Shown: piece after piece, positions 46,501 through 56,472 of the stretch
How the letters are laid out: each line of letters starts with the position of its first letter
Numbering within the stretch: the first letter of the stretch is position 1
Source: Selaginella moellendorffii
Lineage: Eukaryota; Streptophyta; Lycopodiopsida; Selaginellales; Selaginellaceae
Assembly (NCBI RefSeq): GCF_000143415.4
Contig: NW_003314315.1
Span: 819,991 to 883,990 of the forward strand
Length of the DNA: 64,000 bases
Reading direction: 5' to 3'
Position numbers and translations under genes: made by a program
Notes under the pieces: model-generated
The model's input: only the letters and a program-made list of their open reading frames with translations
Database searches by the model: none
What the model was told of the DNA's origin: nothing

Positions 46501-48060
46501 GCCTACCATGATTCTCCTGTTCTAGGTGATGAGACATTGTCGTGTAACCAAGAAGTTGCATAAATCTTTCTATTGGTCAGAGCGTAACTGCGTTTGGTGC
46601 CAAGCTCGTAATACTCCCCCTCGTGTTGGGGAAGGATGGTTAGAGTCAATTGCAGTTTCCCATCTGTTTGAGTTGGTGGCGTTTGATCTTATGAGACCTT
46701 TTCCATGGTCGACTGCTGGCAATGAGTATGTTATTATTTGTAGCGCACGTGGTTTTGACCCTTTATCCTATGGTGATTTACCATAGGATAACACCACGAA
46801 GCGGAACCTAAACCCTCTTTGTGCCACGTGACAGATGCCATGTGTCACATACCACGTGTCCATGCCACGTGTCCATAGGAACCCGAGGTTCAGGGCCTTG
46901 GGCCACTGAACGAAGGAACGGTGCCAAACTCCCAAGCGTGACGCCAAGGAGTGATGAAACCGGACCACGGAGCAACTCCCGAGCATATAGCCCAAGGAGC
47001 GAAGGGACAGGAGCCCGGAGCGACTTGGAACAGTCCTGGAGCAACCAGCATACCAATGCCAGGACCAGCACGCAAAACGGAGCCAAACGGAGTCTGGCGC
47101 TATTTCGGCATACCGGTGGCCTAACGTGAGGATATGGGTACTCCACCAACTAGCATGGAATGGAACTTGGGCTTAGACCCAAGCCGGACGCAGAACAAGG
47201 ACAGGCACGCAAGCGGGAGCTAGACTATGCCTCAGGTTGGTCGGCCATGCCCGACCTACCCACTATCCCTACTATACATTTGGAACCCCCCATAGCCCCC
47301 CCCCCCCCCCCCTTGAGGAACACACGCTTTGGGCTTTCACCCCAAGCCTCCCTTAGTATCAGGAGTTAGTCTCTGGGACAAGCTCGAAACTTACTAAATA
47401 TGGAATGTCCCTAGATTGTGAATTTGGACACGGGACGAACACCATTGTGTTCAGGCCGATCTCTACATTCCGTAAATATGCCAAATGAGCAAATCTGGAC
47501 ACTTTCCATAAATAGCATTTGGGACCGAAATGAGACTAACACAAAGGGCTTGATAGCGAGGGTGTTTGGCAGACACGGTAAGCTATCATCCAACGATATT
47601 GAGGGACCAATCTCAATACGCGAGGGTTCTTGTCAAGCTAGTGCAAGACAGAGCAAAAGAGAACTAAAAAGCCGGGCCAAGTATGCTTGGCCAAATAGAC
47701 ACTTAGGAATTCCGTCCTTATGCTCATCCGGCCAAGTACAGATGCTAAGTCCAGTTTACTAACACTTGAACAAGAGGGACTAATAAAGGGTCCAGCAATA
47801 CCGACCTCCTGCCATCGTGGCAGTAAGGAAAGAGTGTCCGTAAGGACTGGTCGACAGGTAACTTTCGATACCCGAAGTCACATTCGCGACATTATTGTTT
47901 CTGACTACTTGACTCGTTAGGTGGAAGTTGGTGCTTTTGCTAACGCTTATGCAACTGTTGTTAGATACTTCTGTAAACTTCTGAATTTAGACTTCTCTAG
48001 TCAGACTCGTTAGGTGGAAGTTGGTGCTTTTGCTAACGCTTATGCAACTGTTGTTAGATA
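43530..48060 (+). pseudogene. Gag-pol of second gypsy element, heavily mutated
   Basis: Gag fragment at 43530-43828 (RDDVYHWFDHFMV). Protease region at 44300-44600 with VDIGSSLSS in place of the usual DTG and an ILGMDWL block. RT runs through 44990-45690 with FIDDILIHS at about 45340. RNase H is at about 45780-46010 (VDASNIGLGGVL, then YSTIEKECLA). An integrase zinc-finger remnant lies near 46490-46610, and the core starts ELVAFDLMRPF. A solo LTR splits the core; it resumes as VSDYLTR at 47897. Many stops and frame changes are present, so it is non-functional. Confidence 0.85.
46739..47891 (+). mobile_element. Solo LTR (1153 bp) with 5-bp target duplication
   Basis: The unit starts TGTAGCGCACG and ends CATTCGCGACA. 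It is flanked by TTATT at 46734-46738 and TTATT at 47892-47896. Removing it and one TTATT restores a continuous integrase reading frame in the host element, which proves the insertion limits. There is no internal region, so it is a solo LTR left by recombination. Its right half matches 6942-7563. Confidence 0.93.
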
Positions 48061-48096
48061 CTTCTGTAAACTTCTGAATTTAGACTTCTCGAGAAG
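47911..48096 (+). repeat. 93-bp tandem duplication
   Basis: Positions 47911-48003 and 48004-48096 repeat almost exactly, starting GACTCGTTAGGTGGAAG. The unit spans integrase coding sequence and the first 25 bp of the neighbouring TRIM-like terminal repeat, so it arose after that element landed. Confidence 0.85.
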
Positions 48097-48498
48097 TCAC
48101 CCATCCCAGTACTATTCAAACCCAAGGACACTTAACCCCAAGTATCCCAAGACCCTATGAATCATTTCTCGAGTCGTTCCCTTTAGTTGTTTACAATCCA
48201 CCACACTTTCTTGCAAGTTCACGCCCTTGTGAATGGAAGTTGAGAGCCATAGCTCTCCAGAGAGCCCCACTCTCTTGACACCCTACCCCTCGGGTCGAGC
48301 CCAGTGGGAGCAAATTAGACCTACCAAATGTCAATCGATATGTGGTGCGATTCCCCTAGCCAACCAACAGAGTCGGACTCAAGACCCCTCTGATACCAAA
48401 TGTAAACTCCTAAATTTAGACTTCTCGGGAGGTCACCCATCTCAGTATTATTCAAACTCAAGGACGTTTAACCCTAAGTATCCCAAGACCCTTAACCG
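48065..48498 (-). mobile_element. Cassandra-like TRIM with 5S-rRNA-like terminal repeats
   Basis: Two direct copies, 48065-48164 and 48401-48498, start TGTAAAC on the plus strand. On the minus strand each carries GATGGGTGACCTCC-type sequence preceded by GTTAAACGTCCTTGAG, which follows the 3' half of plant 5S rRNA (box A to box C). On the minus strand, copy 48498-48401 ends TTTACA and is followed directly by TTTGGTATCAGAG, the tRNA-Met primer site. About 236 bp of non-coding sequence follows, then the second copy. LTR, primer site, short non-coding core and LTR is the TRIM design. 5S sequence in the LTR is the mark of Cassandra elements. Confidence 0.75.
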
Positions 48499-48516
48499 AT
48501 TGGAATGTTCCTCTAG

Positions 48517-48595
48517 ATCCCGGCCCGTCTACAAGAGAACTCTGATGGTCTTCCATATCCCGGCTCGTCTACAGAGAACTCTAATGGTCTTCCAT
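48517..48595 (+). repeat. 40-bp tandem repeat
   Basis: Two units, 48517-48556 and 48557-48595, starting ATCCCGGC(C/T)CGTCTACA and ending GGTCTTCCAT. They lie between the TRIM-like element and the 3' LTR of the host gypsy element. Confidence 0.75.
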
Positions 48596-48618
48596 TATTC
48601 CAAGAGGAGGGGATGATG

Positions 48619-48781
48619 TGAGGGCCAAGTGTATGGTTACGATGCCATATACTAATATTAGTATAATGGGATTTTGGCAACCGTCAGATTAGTTTCAATC
48701 CGGACCATTCGCTCCTATATATAAGCTAGGGTTTTTGGGCTAATTGATATGCATATTTCTGTATTCCCTTTTTATATTCCA
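48619..48781 (+). repeat. 3' LTR of second gypsy element
   Basis: Begins TGAGGGCCAAGTG after a purine-rich AAGAGGAGGGGATGATG tract, which may act as polypurine tract. It ends TATATTCCA and matches the 5' copy at 43042-43195. Confidence 0.75.
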
Positions 48782-50288
48782 TGCACTCACAATGCAAAGC
48801 TCTCAAATACAATTATCTTTTTTTATTAGGAATATTGAATAATTATATTCTGTATTAAATACTTAATATAACCTAAATAATATATATATTATTACTAATG
48901 TGAACGTTGTCAGCTATCAAAGCTGAGGGTTTCATTGTAAGAGTATGAACATGAAATGAAGCAAATCTTAGCACAAACACCAAACTACCTAAATTGGAGC
49001 ACTTAGCATGGAGCAACAACAGATTTACACATGGATTGAACCAAAAAAAGAGGTTGCACACTAAATGGAATGAAGATAGAGACTTGGCAATAAAAGAACA
49101 AAAAAAAAAAAAAAAAAAAAAAAAAAGTTGTTTATTTCTTAGTAAAAAGACTTTAGTCTAGCAATGAGAAAAACTAAAAGGTTTCCCTACACATAACTAT
49201 CCTTTATGTTGCAGTGACTTATCTCTAAAACAAAGCATAAAATTTGGTTTACTTAAATCAACTAAACCAACTTAAAAGACAGTGAAACTCTTATTATAAT
49301 AATTTACTTGTAGCAATGTTTGGTTTGCTTAATAATAGTGTCATTTTTATTTATTATTTTTGAATAATTCAATTGATCGATAATTATAAATATGTTTATA
49401 ATTTATAAATCAAGATTAATATTATTACATATCAACCATCAATATAAATAAGAATATATTAGAAAATGTTTAAGAAATTTTATAAAAATATAAAAATGTT
49501 TATAAATTATAAATACAAAAATAATCTAAATAAATAACAACCGTTAAATGGTAAAATATCCTAAAATATCTAAGTATATTCTAAATATATTCACGACCTT
49601 TTAAGCAAACCAAAAAGAGCTCGCACTCAATCCACTCCACATTTGCCATCGATCTGTACACCAAGTGTAGCCATCTGGAGACACAAAACACTGTCTCTTG
49701 GATTGCCTGCTAAACTGTTCTCCCATGGCTGTCTCAAAAAACCAGTGGAGAGTGAAGCAGAGAGGCTGGCAATGAAAGAGAAGACAAGGATCGAAAGGCA
49801 TGGTCACTAAGTCAAGACCCCTAGGTGAACCCATCCCTACAGCCATCACTGAGGAGAGAAAAGAAAGAATGAATCCACCTGATGCTCACCAAATAGGCAA
49901 AGAAGCCATGCACGGAGAATGCTGTCCTGGAAGGAACACCCGCAACCTAACTGCCCAAAAGATTTACGGCAAGGGGCTGCCTTGTTCACAATTCTCGAGG
50001 AGCAGCGGCAGGAATGTGGTTAAAAAGAAGATTTATCCCTCGCAAGTTTTCCAGGAGCAAAGGGAAAAACAGCTGTTGCTCCAGCCCCCTCGGCCACGCC
50101 CAAACATCACAAAAAAATTTCCATGAGCACACAAACTAGGAAAACGATTTTTACCCAGTTACCTCCCATCCCAGGCTGTGCTGCCTCAAACATCAGGGAA
50201 ATATTTCCCTCCCCCAGGCCTGAGATCGGACGGCTGCGGCAGGTTGGGCAACTGGTTGTGGATGGATAACTACTTTACTAATTGGTTA
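48782..50288. other. Intergenic stretch with A27 tract
   Basis: AT-rich sequence with a 27-base A run at 49100-49126. From about 49600 the base composition rises towards the gene island. No gene is supported. Confidence 0.55.
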
Positions 50289-53200
50289 TTAACTCCGGTG
50301 GAGCTTGGCGATCAAAGCATAAGCAAAAGCATCGTCCTGGCCTTTAGCCAAGAGCCTCTCAAACACCACATCTCCCACTTCCACATTCTTCCATCTCTCA
50401 CAACCAGCAAGAAGGATCCTCCAAGTGATTGCATCGCCATCCTCACTCAAAGCCAACGAGCTCGCAAGCTCCACAGCAGTCTCCATCGCCTCGGAGTCGG
50501 CCCTCGCTAACATATCGATCACGCAGTGGACGTGCTCCACGCCCCAGCAGCTCATGGAATCGAAGAACCTCTTGCCTTGCTCCACACGGCCACAGTGATT
50601 GTAGGCCGTCAAGAGGCACAGGCAAGTGATCCCATCGGCTGGGAATCCCTCCTCCCGCATCCTCCCAAAGCTTTCAAGCACCTGTTCGATCTCTCCCACC
50701 CGGCTGTAAGCTCCCAGCAGCGAGTTCCAAGCCGCAGTGCTCCTGGCCGCCATGGAATCAAAGACGTGCTGGCTGCTGGAGGAGCTCCCGCATTTACCAT
50801 ACATGTCCACCAGCGAGCTCGTCACGGCACCATCGCTCTCCAGCCCGGCTCTACACGCCTGGGAGTGAGCTCTCCTTCCAAGCTCCACGTCCACCAGGCT
50901 CCCACATGACTTGAGCGCTGCTGTGAGGCTTGCGGCGTCCACTGCGAATCCACCGCGAGCAAACAGCTCCAGAGCCAGCGCCTCATCGCCATTCTCGGAG
51001 CACCCCAGTATCAGCGACGTCCACGACACGACGCTGTGGCGAGCCATCCTGTCGAAAGCTTGCCGAGAATCCACCAGGCTTCCACACTTTGCATACATGT
51101 CCACCAGACTGTTGCCGAGTGAAAGCTCCCGGTCCCACGAAACCCCGTCGGCGATCATACGAGCGTGAACCGCCATGCCGCCTTCCAGAGCCTCGGCCTT
51201 GATCAGTCTCCTTCCATTCACCACTCTCGCCTCTTCCTTGATCGCTAGCCTCGTGGAAGCCTTCAAAGCCGCTAGATACGTGAGACAGTCGAGGCTGGCT
51301 TGCGCTGGGAGTTGCTTGAACAGCTCCAAGGCCGAGTCTGGCTTGTCGTTTTCCGTGTAGCCGAGCATCAGCGCGTTGCAAAGTCCAGCGTCGAAGCAAG
51401 GCACCCTGTCAAAGATCTGCTGAGCGTCCTCCGTGCTGCCACACTTGGAGTAAAACTCCACCAGCGTGCCCGCCAAGTAGATATCACCGAGCTTCTTCCC
51501 TGTCTGCCAGTGTAAGGCTCTGCCTTTTTCTAGCGAGCTCGTCTTCAACCCCTCTGGATTCTTCTCTTCATTCGCAGCAAGCCGAGACCAGGCCATGAGC
51601 GCAGCAACGTAGCTCTGAGCATCGGGTGTGAAGCCACCTTGCGTTTGCATGCGAGCAAACACGTCCAGAGTCAGCTCCGCCTCTCGGTTGGCGACACACC
51701 CGAGCATGAGCTTGTTCCAGGACTGTAGATTGCGAGCAGGAATCACTTCAAACACCCTGTGTGCGCTGGCCAAGCTCCCGCACTTGGAGTACATATCGAT
51801 CAGGCCGTTTGCCACCAAAGTATCCTGGTCGCATCCACTGGCTTTCCCCAGGGAATGAATGGCAACTCCCGTATCCAAAGCCCCGACTTTCACGACTGCT
51901 CCATCTGATTCAACTGCCTCCTCCTTTGCTGCTAGAGCACAGCATGCGTTGAGCGCCTGTACAAAAGCTGGAGTGTTTCTCCTGCCTCGTTCTTCTCCTC
52001 CTTGCTGCATCCGGAAAAACATTGCCAGCGCCGCTTCTGCCTCCCCATTTTCGACGTGAGCAGATATCAGTCCAGTCCACGAGACGATATCCGGGGACTG
52101 CATCCTCTCAAAAACCTTGCGAGAATCCACCGGGCTCCCACACTTGCCATACATGGTAATGAGGACGCTGGCCACGAAAACATCGGTGTCACATCCACTT
52201 CTCGCGGCCCTGGAGTGAACAGCCATTCCCTTGTCGAGTGCACATAGCTTGACAAGCTTGCCAGAGACGTCCACGCCTTGCTCCTTCACTGCCAAGCCTG
52301 TGCAAGCCTTTGCTGCCGCAGCATAAGTCTGTGCGTCCGGCTCGACTTCCATGCGAGAGAGAAGCTCCAGCGCTCGTCCTTCCTGTCCACTTTCGGTATA
52401 GGCCATCAGCAACGCTGTCCAAGACACGATATCACGGACTGGCATGCTGTCGAAGACCCCCTGGGCGTCTTCCCCACTCCCACACTTCGCGTACATATCA
52501 ACCAGAGCGTTCAAGGCGAAGTTGTCAAGCTCGCAACCCCGAGTTACCGCTTCCAAGTGAAGAGCCCTGCCTTTCTCCAGAGTCAACCACCTTCCACTAA
52601 GAGAGTCTCCATTCTTCACTGCCAGACTACCGCAAGCCTTGAACACTGCTCCGAAAGTCCGTGCCTCTGGCTTGCAACTTCCAGACTCGATCATCCACTG
52701 GAACAAGTCTAGAGCTTGATCTTGGTCGCCAACTTCCACGTATCCCAGCAGCAGTGAGTTCCAGGACACGATGCTATGGCAAGGCATCCTCTCGAAAACC
52801 CGTCGTGCATCGGGCATGCTCCCACACCTCGCATAGGAATCCACCAGAGTGTTGAAGACGATGACGTTGAGAGAGCAGTAGGCACCTAGAAGAGCCTTGG
52901 AGTGGACGCTCTTCACACTTTCTAGAGCTCTCGCCTTGACGAACTTGCCATTTCCATCGATGCTTGGAGTGGACTCTTCCCTGGCGGCGATGCTGGAGCA
53001 TGCCTTGAGCGCAGCTACAAAGGACCGGCCATCGAAAGCGCGGCCCTGGCCATGGAGCCGCGAGAAGAAATCGTCGAGAACCAGCTCACCTTGCCCATTC
53101 TCGGCATAGCCGAGCATCAGGGAATTCCAGGACGCGGTGTCGTGGCAGGGCAGCCTGTCGAAGACGGATCGAGCGTCGGCCGTGCTCCCACACCTCGCGT

Positions 53201-53372
53201 ACATCGTGATGAGGCTGCTCGCCACGAAAATGTCGAGCGCCTGGCCGCTCTCGACGGCCGCAGCGTGGATCTTCTTCCCGGCACTCAAATCTCTCGCGGC
53301 GCCGCATTCTTTCAGTGCAGCAAGGAATCGTTGTCGGGACAGCGCTGGATGAAGAACCCTAAAATCTGGCAA
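50289..53372 (-). CDS. Large PLS-class PPR protein, no in-frame ATG at the start
   Basis: An intronless frame of about 1027 codons. It is packed with PLS-type PPR motifs such as VFVASVLITMYGKCGSPVDS and VVSWTSLILGCSENGDEALA. The C-terminal GDAITWRILLAGCERWKNVE resembles the start of an E motif, but there is no DYW domain. PLS proteins bind organelle transcripts and usually guide C-to-U editing. Six successive long motifs carry an extra 15-20 residues between KAC-S-x-AA and the L-x-x-G-x-A-x-H part. The open frame begins at TTG 53372 after a TAG at about 53391, with no ATG before residue 58. A lost start, a non-ATG start or an upstream exon are all possible. Only 31 bp separate it from the divergent gene at 53404. 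Confidence 0.8.
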   Translation of the reverse strand: MPDFRVLHPALSRQRFLAALKECGAARDLSAGKKIHAAAVESGQALDIFVASSLITMYARCGSTADARSVFDRLPCHDTASWNSLMLGYAENGQGELVLDDFFSRLHGQGRAFDGRSFVAALKACSSIAAREESTPSIDGNGKFVKARALESVKSVHSKALLGAYCSLNVIVFNTLVDSYARCGSMPDARRVFERMPCHSIVSWNSLLLGYVEVGDQDQALDLFQWMIESGSCKPEARTFGAVFKACGSLAVKNGDSLSGRWLTLEKGRALHLEAVTRGCELDNFALNALVDMYAKCGSGEDAQGVFDSMPVRDIVSWTALLMAYTESGQEGRALELLSRMEVEPDAQTYAAAAKACTGLAVKEQGVDVSGKLVKLCALDKGMAVHSRAARSGCDTDVFVASVLITMYGKCGSPVDSRKVFERMQSPDIVSWTGLISAHVENGEAEAALAMFFRMQQGGEERGRRNTPAFVQALNACCALAAKEEAVESDGAVVKVGALDTGVAIHSLGKASGCDQDTLVANGLIDMYSKCGSLASAHRVFEVIPARNLQSWNKLMLGCVANREAELTLDVFARMQTQGGFTPDAQSYVAALMAWSRLAANEEKNPEGLKTSSLEKGRALHWQTGKKLGDIYLAGTLVEFYSKCGSTEDAQQIFDRVPCFDAGLCNALMLGYTENDKPDSALELFKQLPAQASLDCLTYLAALKASTRLAIKEEARVVNGRRLIKAEALEGGMAVHARMIADGVSWDRELSLGNSLVDMYAKCGSLVDSRQAFDRMARHSVVSWTSLILGCSENGDEALALELFARGGFAVDAASLTAALKSCGSLVDVELGRRAHSQACRAGLESDGAVTSSLVDMYGKCGSSSSSQHVFDSMAARSTAAWNSLLGAYSRVGEIEQVLESFGRMREEGFPADGITCLCLLTAYNHCGRVEQGKRFFDSMSCWGVEHVHCVIDMLARADSEAMETAVELASSLALSEDGDAITWRILLAGCERWKNVEVGDVVFERLLAKGQDDAFAYALIAKLHRS

Positions 53373-53403
53373 GATTTCTCGATGAGGGTTCTAGGGTTCC
53401 TCG

Positions 53404-55093
53404 ATGGCTCTCGTCGCTCGAAGAGTCTTGCGATTGCGCAGCTATTCCAGATCCTTGCCTCGTCTCGCAGCGCCCGCATTAGAGCAGCATTGCGAGCAAT
53501 CTCGCAGAGCGACGATTGCCGGGAATTCCTGGCGGCATTCCGAGAGGAGAGCTCTTCTTCTTCTCCCCCCTTTCCCTTCCAGAGGATTCAGGCGTGTGAG
53601 ATTTCGGCTCGTGAAGGCCGACAAGGACGATCCGGAAGAGGAGGAACCGGATGGGATTGCGGAGGAGGATGATTTCGCGGATACCATCGATCTCACGCTC
53701 GTCCAGAAGCGCCAGGCCGAGAGGCTGTGGAACGAGCTTCTGCCACTCACGATTCCCAGCGTTGGACCCGTGGTGAAGCTCACGATTGGAGAGGACAGGA
53801 AGATCGGCCTTCCAGGAATCTTATACGTCGTTGGAAAGCTTCGAACGTTCCGGCGTTCTAAGCAAGCACTGTCGGTAAGTTCGCTTCTATCTTTCTTTCC
53901 ATCTTTTCTTCTAATGCGATCGATGGTTTCTTTCTTCGATCGATCGGCAGATTCTCGACTGGCTCGCGGAAGAAAAACCATTCGGGGAATTCGACGAGAG
54001 TCTCTACAAGCTGCACATATCGATCGCGTTCGAGGTAAACTCAGTCCACAAAGCCGAGAAGATTTTCGAGAGCGTACCGAAAGAGCTCCAGCTCCAGGAG
54101 AAGTTGCTTGGTGCCATGGCCGCTGGCTATGCCTCCGCGCACAGGATGGACAAGGTGGAAGAGATCTTGCTCCAGTGCAATCTCTCCGCCATGGAACCTT
54201 ACACTGCACTGATCAAACTCTACTTTAGAGTCGCTCTCTACGACAAAGCAGCGAGTCTGTACAAACGAATCAAAGCGGCAAAGCTCGAGCCAGACCTGGC
54301 AGCCTTCGCGGCACTGCTGCGAGAGAAGTCCAGCTTGGAGAGCTTGAAGCCGAGAGAGCTGGAAGAGGACGCCGAGGTGGCTCTCCACCATGCAGGAGCT
54401 TACGAGGAGGAATTGACGATCAAAGCCCCGGTTGCAAGCCAAGCGATGGTGGTCTCTGGCTACCTTGGAAAAGCGGCACAAGTTACCAAGTTGTGGAAAC
54501 GTATCAAGCAGGAGAAGAGCTCGTCCATACCAGCGGTGTGCTACTTGAACGCGATCGAAGCGTTTGGAGCAGCAGGCAAGGTCCGATCGGCTGAGAAGGT
54601 GGCCGACGAGATGGAGATGGCGAAGTCCAAGTACGTAGAGCTCTCGGCAGCTATGATCTGCGTCTACTCGAGGAACCAAATGGCGGACAAGGCCGAGGCC
54701 GTCATCGATGACTTGCGTGCCAACGGTGTGTGGAACTTGTTCCGGCCTCACGCCGAGCTCATCACCGGTTACCTCGACAGCAACCAGCCCGACCAAGCGA
54801 TGAAAGCTCTCAAGGTGGCACTTCTCGTCAAGCTGATGAAGCCAACGTACGCCGTGATCCTGAAAATGCTGCCCGTCTTTGAGAGGCTTCGCGATGCCGA
54901 GGGTGCCGAGGACATGGTGATGAGGTACAAAGGCGCCACGGACCTCCGGATGTACAAGGGACTGCTCAGGATCTACGTGAGTGCCAAGGTGAAGCCCCTG
55001 GAAGAGATAGAAGCCCGGCTCATGCTGAAGAAGATCCCTCTCGACGACGAGACTCGCGAGCTGCTGACGAAGCTGAGAGGAGTCATCGGTTGA
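53404..55093 (+). CDS. P-class PPR protein, probably mitochondrial
   Basis: Exons 53404-53874 and 53951-55093 with a 76-bp intron give 537 residues. The N-terminus (MALVARRVLRLRSYSRSL) is a good mitochondrial presequence, followed by an acidic DDPEEEEPD stretch. The intron separates SKQALS from ILDW, in phase 0, as in the other family members here. PPR motifs follow to the end, for example YLNAIEAFGAAGKVRSAEKV and MYKGLLRIYVSAKVKP. No editing domain is present. The 3' end of this gene (from about 54790) is duplicated at 56265-56460 as a broken copy. It starts 31 bp from the start of the divergent PLS PPR frame. Confidence 0.9.
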
Positions 55094-55205
55094 GATTCAC
55101 TGCGCAGCAGCCTCGGCTCGGAACGAGCGAAAACATCAGACAACGAGCAAGCCCGACTGCTTCCGGTAGCTCTCTTAAGCCTGGTGAGCCGCTCGGTCTC
55201 CACTA
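55094..55205 (-). pseudogene. C-terminal remnant of the PLS PPR at 56473-58116
   Basis: This stretch follows 56465-56575 closely (ATTCACTGCGCAGCAGC, then GAGCAAGCCCGACTGCTTCC). At 56473 that sequence is the 3' end of an intact minus-strand PPR gene. Here the rest of the gene is absent. Together with the copy of the 53404 gene end at 56265-56460, it shows a duplicated gene junction. Confidence 0.75.
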
Positions 55206-55224
55206 GCTGATTCTGGACGTGTTT

Positions 55225-55880
55225 GCTCCCAGGTGGCTTCACACCCGATGGTTAAAGCTACGTCGCTGCGCTCAAGGCCTGGTCTCGCCTAGCTGCGAAT
55301 GAACAGAAGCATCCAGAGGGGTTGAAGGCGAGCTCACTAGAGAACGGCAGAGCTTTACACGGGCAGGCAGGGAAGAAACTCGGTGATATCTACTTGGCGG
55401 GCACGCTGGTGAATTTTTACTCCAAGTGTGGCAGGGTGCCTTGCTTCGACGCTGGACTTTGCAACACGCTGCTACTCGGCTACACAGAGAACGACAAGCC
55501 AGACTCGGCCTTGGAGCTGTTCAAGCAACCCCCAGCGCAAGCTGTTCAAGCAACTCCCAGCGCAAGCCAGCCTCGACTGCCTCACTTATCTAGCTGCTGT
55601 GACGGCTTCCAGGAGGATAGCGGAGCCGAGAGTGGTGAATGGAAGAAGACCACTCAAGGCCCGACGCTCGCCGACGGGGTTTCATGGGACCGGGACGTGT
55701 GGAAGCCCGGTGGATTCTCGGCAAGCTTTCGGCAGGATGGCTCGGCACAGCGTCATGTCGTGGACGTCGCTGATGCTGCGATGCTCCGAGAATGGCGACG
55801 CGGAGCTGGCTCTGGAGCTCTTTGCTCGCGGTGGATTCACAGTGGACGCTGCAAGCCTCACCGCGGCTTAGATGCGCATT
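55225..55880 (+). pseudogene. Inverted fragment of the large PLS PPR gene
   Basis: Plus-strand sequence reads GRALHGQAGKKLGDIYLAGT and then FYSKCG and CFDAGLCNTLLLGYTENDKP, nearly the same as the minus-strand gene at 50289-53372 (its region near 50920-51640). It has deletions, a small internal duplication of CCCAGCGCAAGC and frame changes, so it is a broken copy in opposite orientation. It ends near VDAASLTAA. Confidence 0.85.
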
Positions 55881-56044
55881 AGATACAGCTTCTACGTGGT
55901 TTATACGGTTACCGTTTTCGACGTCTCTAGAGTTTCGACGTGAAACTGGTTCACGTAGAAAATGTGTAGATCGATTTGCCTTCCTTACCAATGAGATCCA
56001 CGACTGTGAATTCCACGTCCCACAGAGGCATGACACATTTGACC

Positions 56045-56215
56045 AGCAAAGCGCTCGTTGAGTACCATCTTCGGATTTCCGGACTTCACCAAATGGTGAT
56101 AGCTGAGACTATCACGGTCACGCTGATTACGTAGCGGCTTACAACAGTTTACTCGAGGCGCCTCAGGTCCTCTTCCAGTCCTCTCACCATTTGTGTTGCT
56201 GATTTGTTTGTAGAG
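56045..56215. pseudogene. Small fragments of the P-class PPR gene at 58150-59964
   Basis: The minus strand reads LSYHHLV and KSGNPKM, found also in the 58150 gene, and the plus strand reads AAYNSLLEA from its distal part. The pieces lie in opposite orientation, which points to a rearranged relic. Confidence 0.6.
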
Positions 56216-56264
56216 GCTTGCAGAGTTTGATATCGCAAGCAACCAGCACGATATCAAACTAGAG

Positions 56265-56472
56265 CGATGAAAGCTCTCAAGGTGGCACAAGCCAACTTAT
56301 GCAACGATCCTGAAAATGCTGCTCGTCTTTGAGAGGCTTCGCGAATGGGGATGGCGTCACGGACCTCCCAATGTACAAGGGACTGCTCAGGATCAACGTG
56401 AGCAGCAGGATCTCGACGAGGAGACTCGCGAGCTGCTGACGAAGCTGAGGGGAGTCAGGTGGTCGAGTCGAT
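56265..56472 (+). pseudogene. 3' fragment of the P-class PPR gene at 53404-55093
   Basis: Sequence from ATGAAAGCTCTCAAGGTGGC to the CTGACGAAGCTGAGGGGAGT end follows 54800-55085 with deletions, so the frame is lost. It abuts the 3' end of the minus-strand PPR gene at 56473, in the same convergent layout as 55094. Confidence 0.8.

Larger units (their letters stand above)
43042..48781 (+). mobile_element. Decayed Ty3/gypsy element with short LTRs and nested insertions
   Basis: Short LTRs lie at 43042-43195 and 48619-48781. Between them is a broken gag-pol on the plus strand. A solo LTR of another family is inserted in the integrase at 46739-47891. A TRIM-like element on the opposite strand lies at 48065-48498. 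The distal half of the integrase is missing. The flanks do not show a clean target duplication. Confidence 0.82.

Noticed and set aside
46808-47149. Frames in the first half of the solo LTR
   Set aside because: They lie in an LTR without known protein motifs.
48241-48616. 127-codon frame between the TRIM-like repeats
   Set aside because: It spans primer site, terminal repeat and 40-bp tandem repeats, so it is not a gene.
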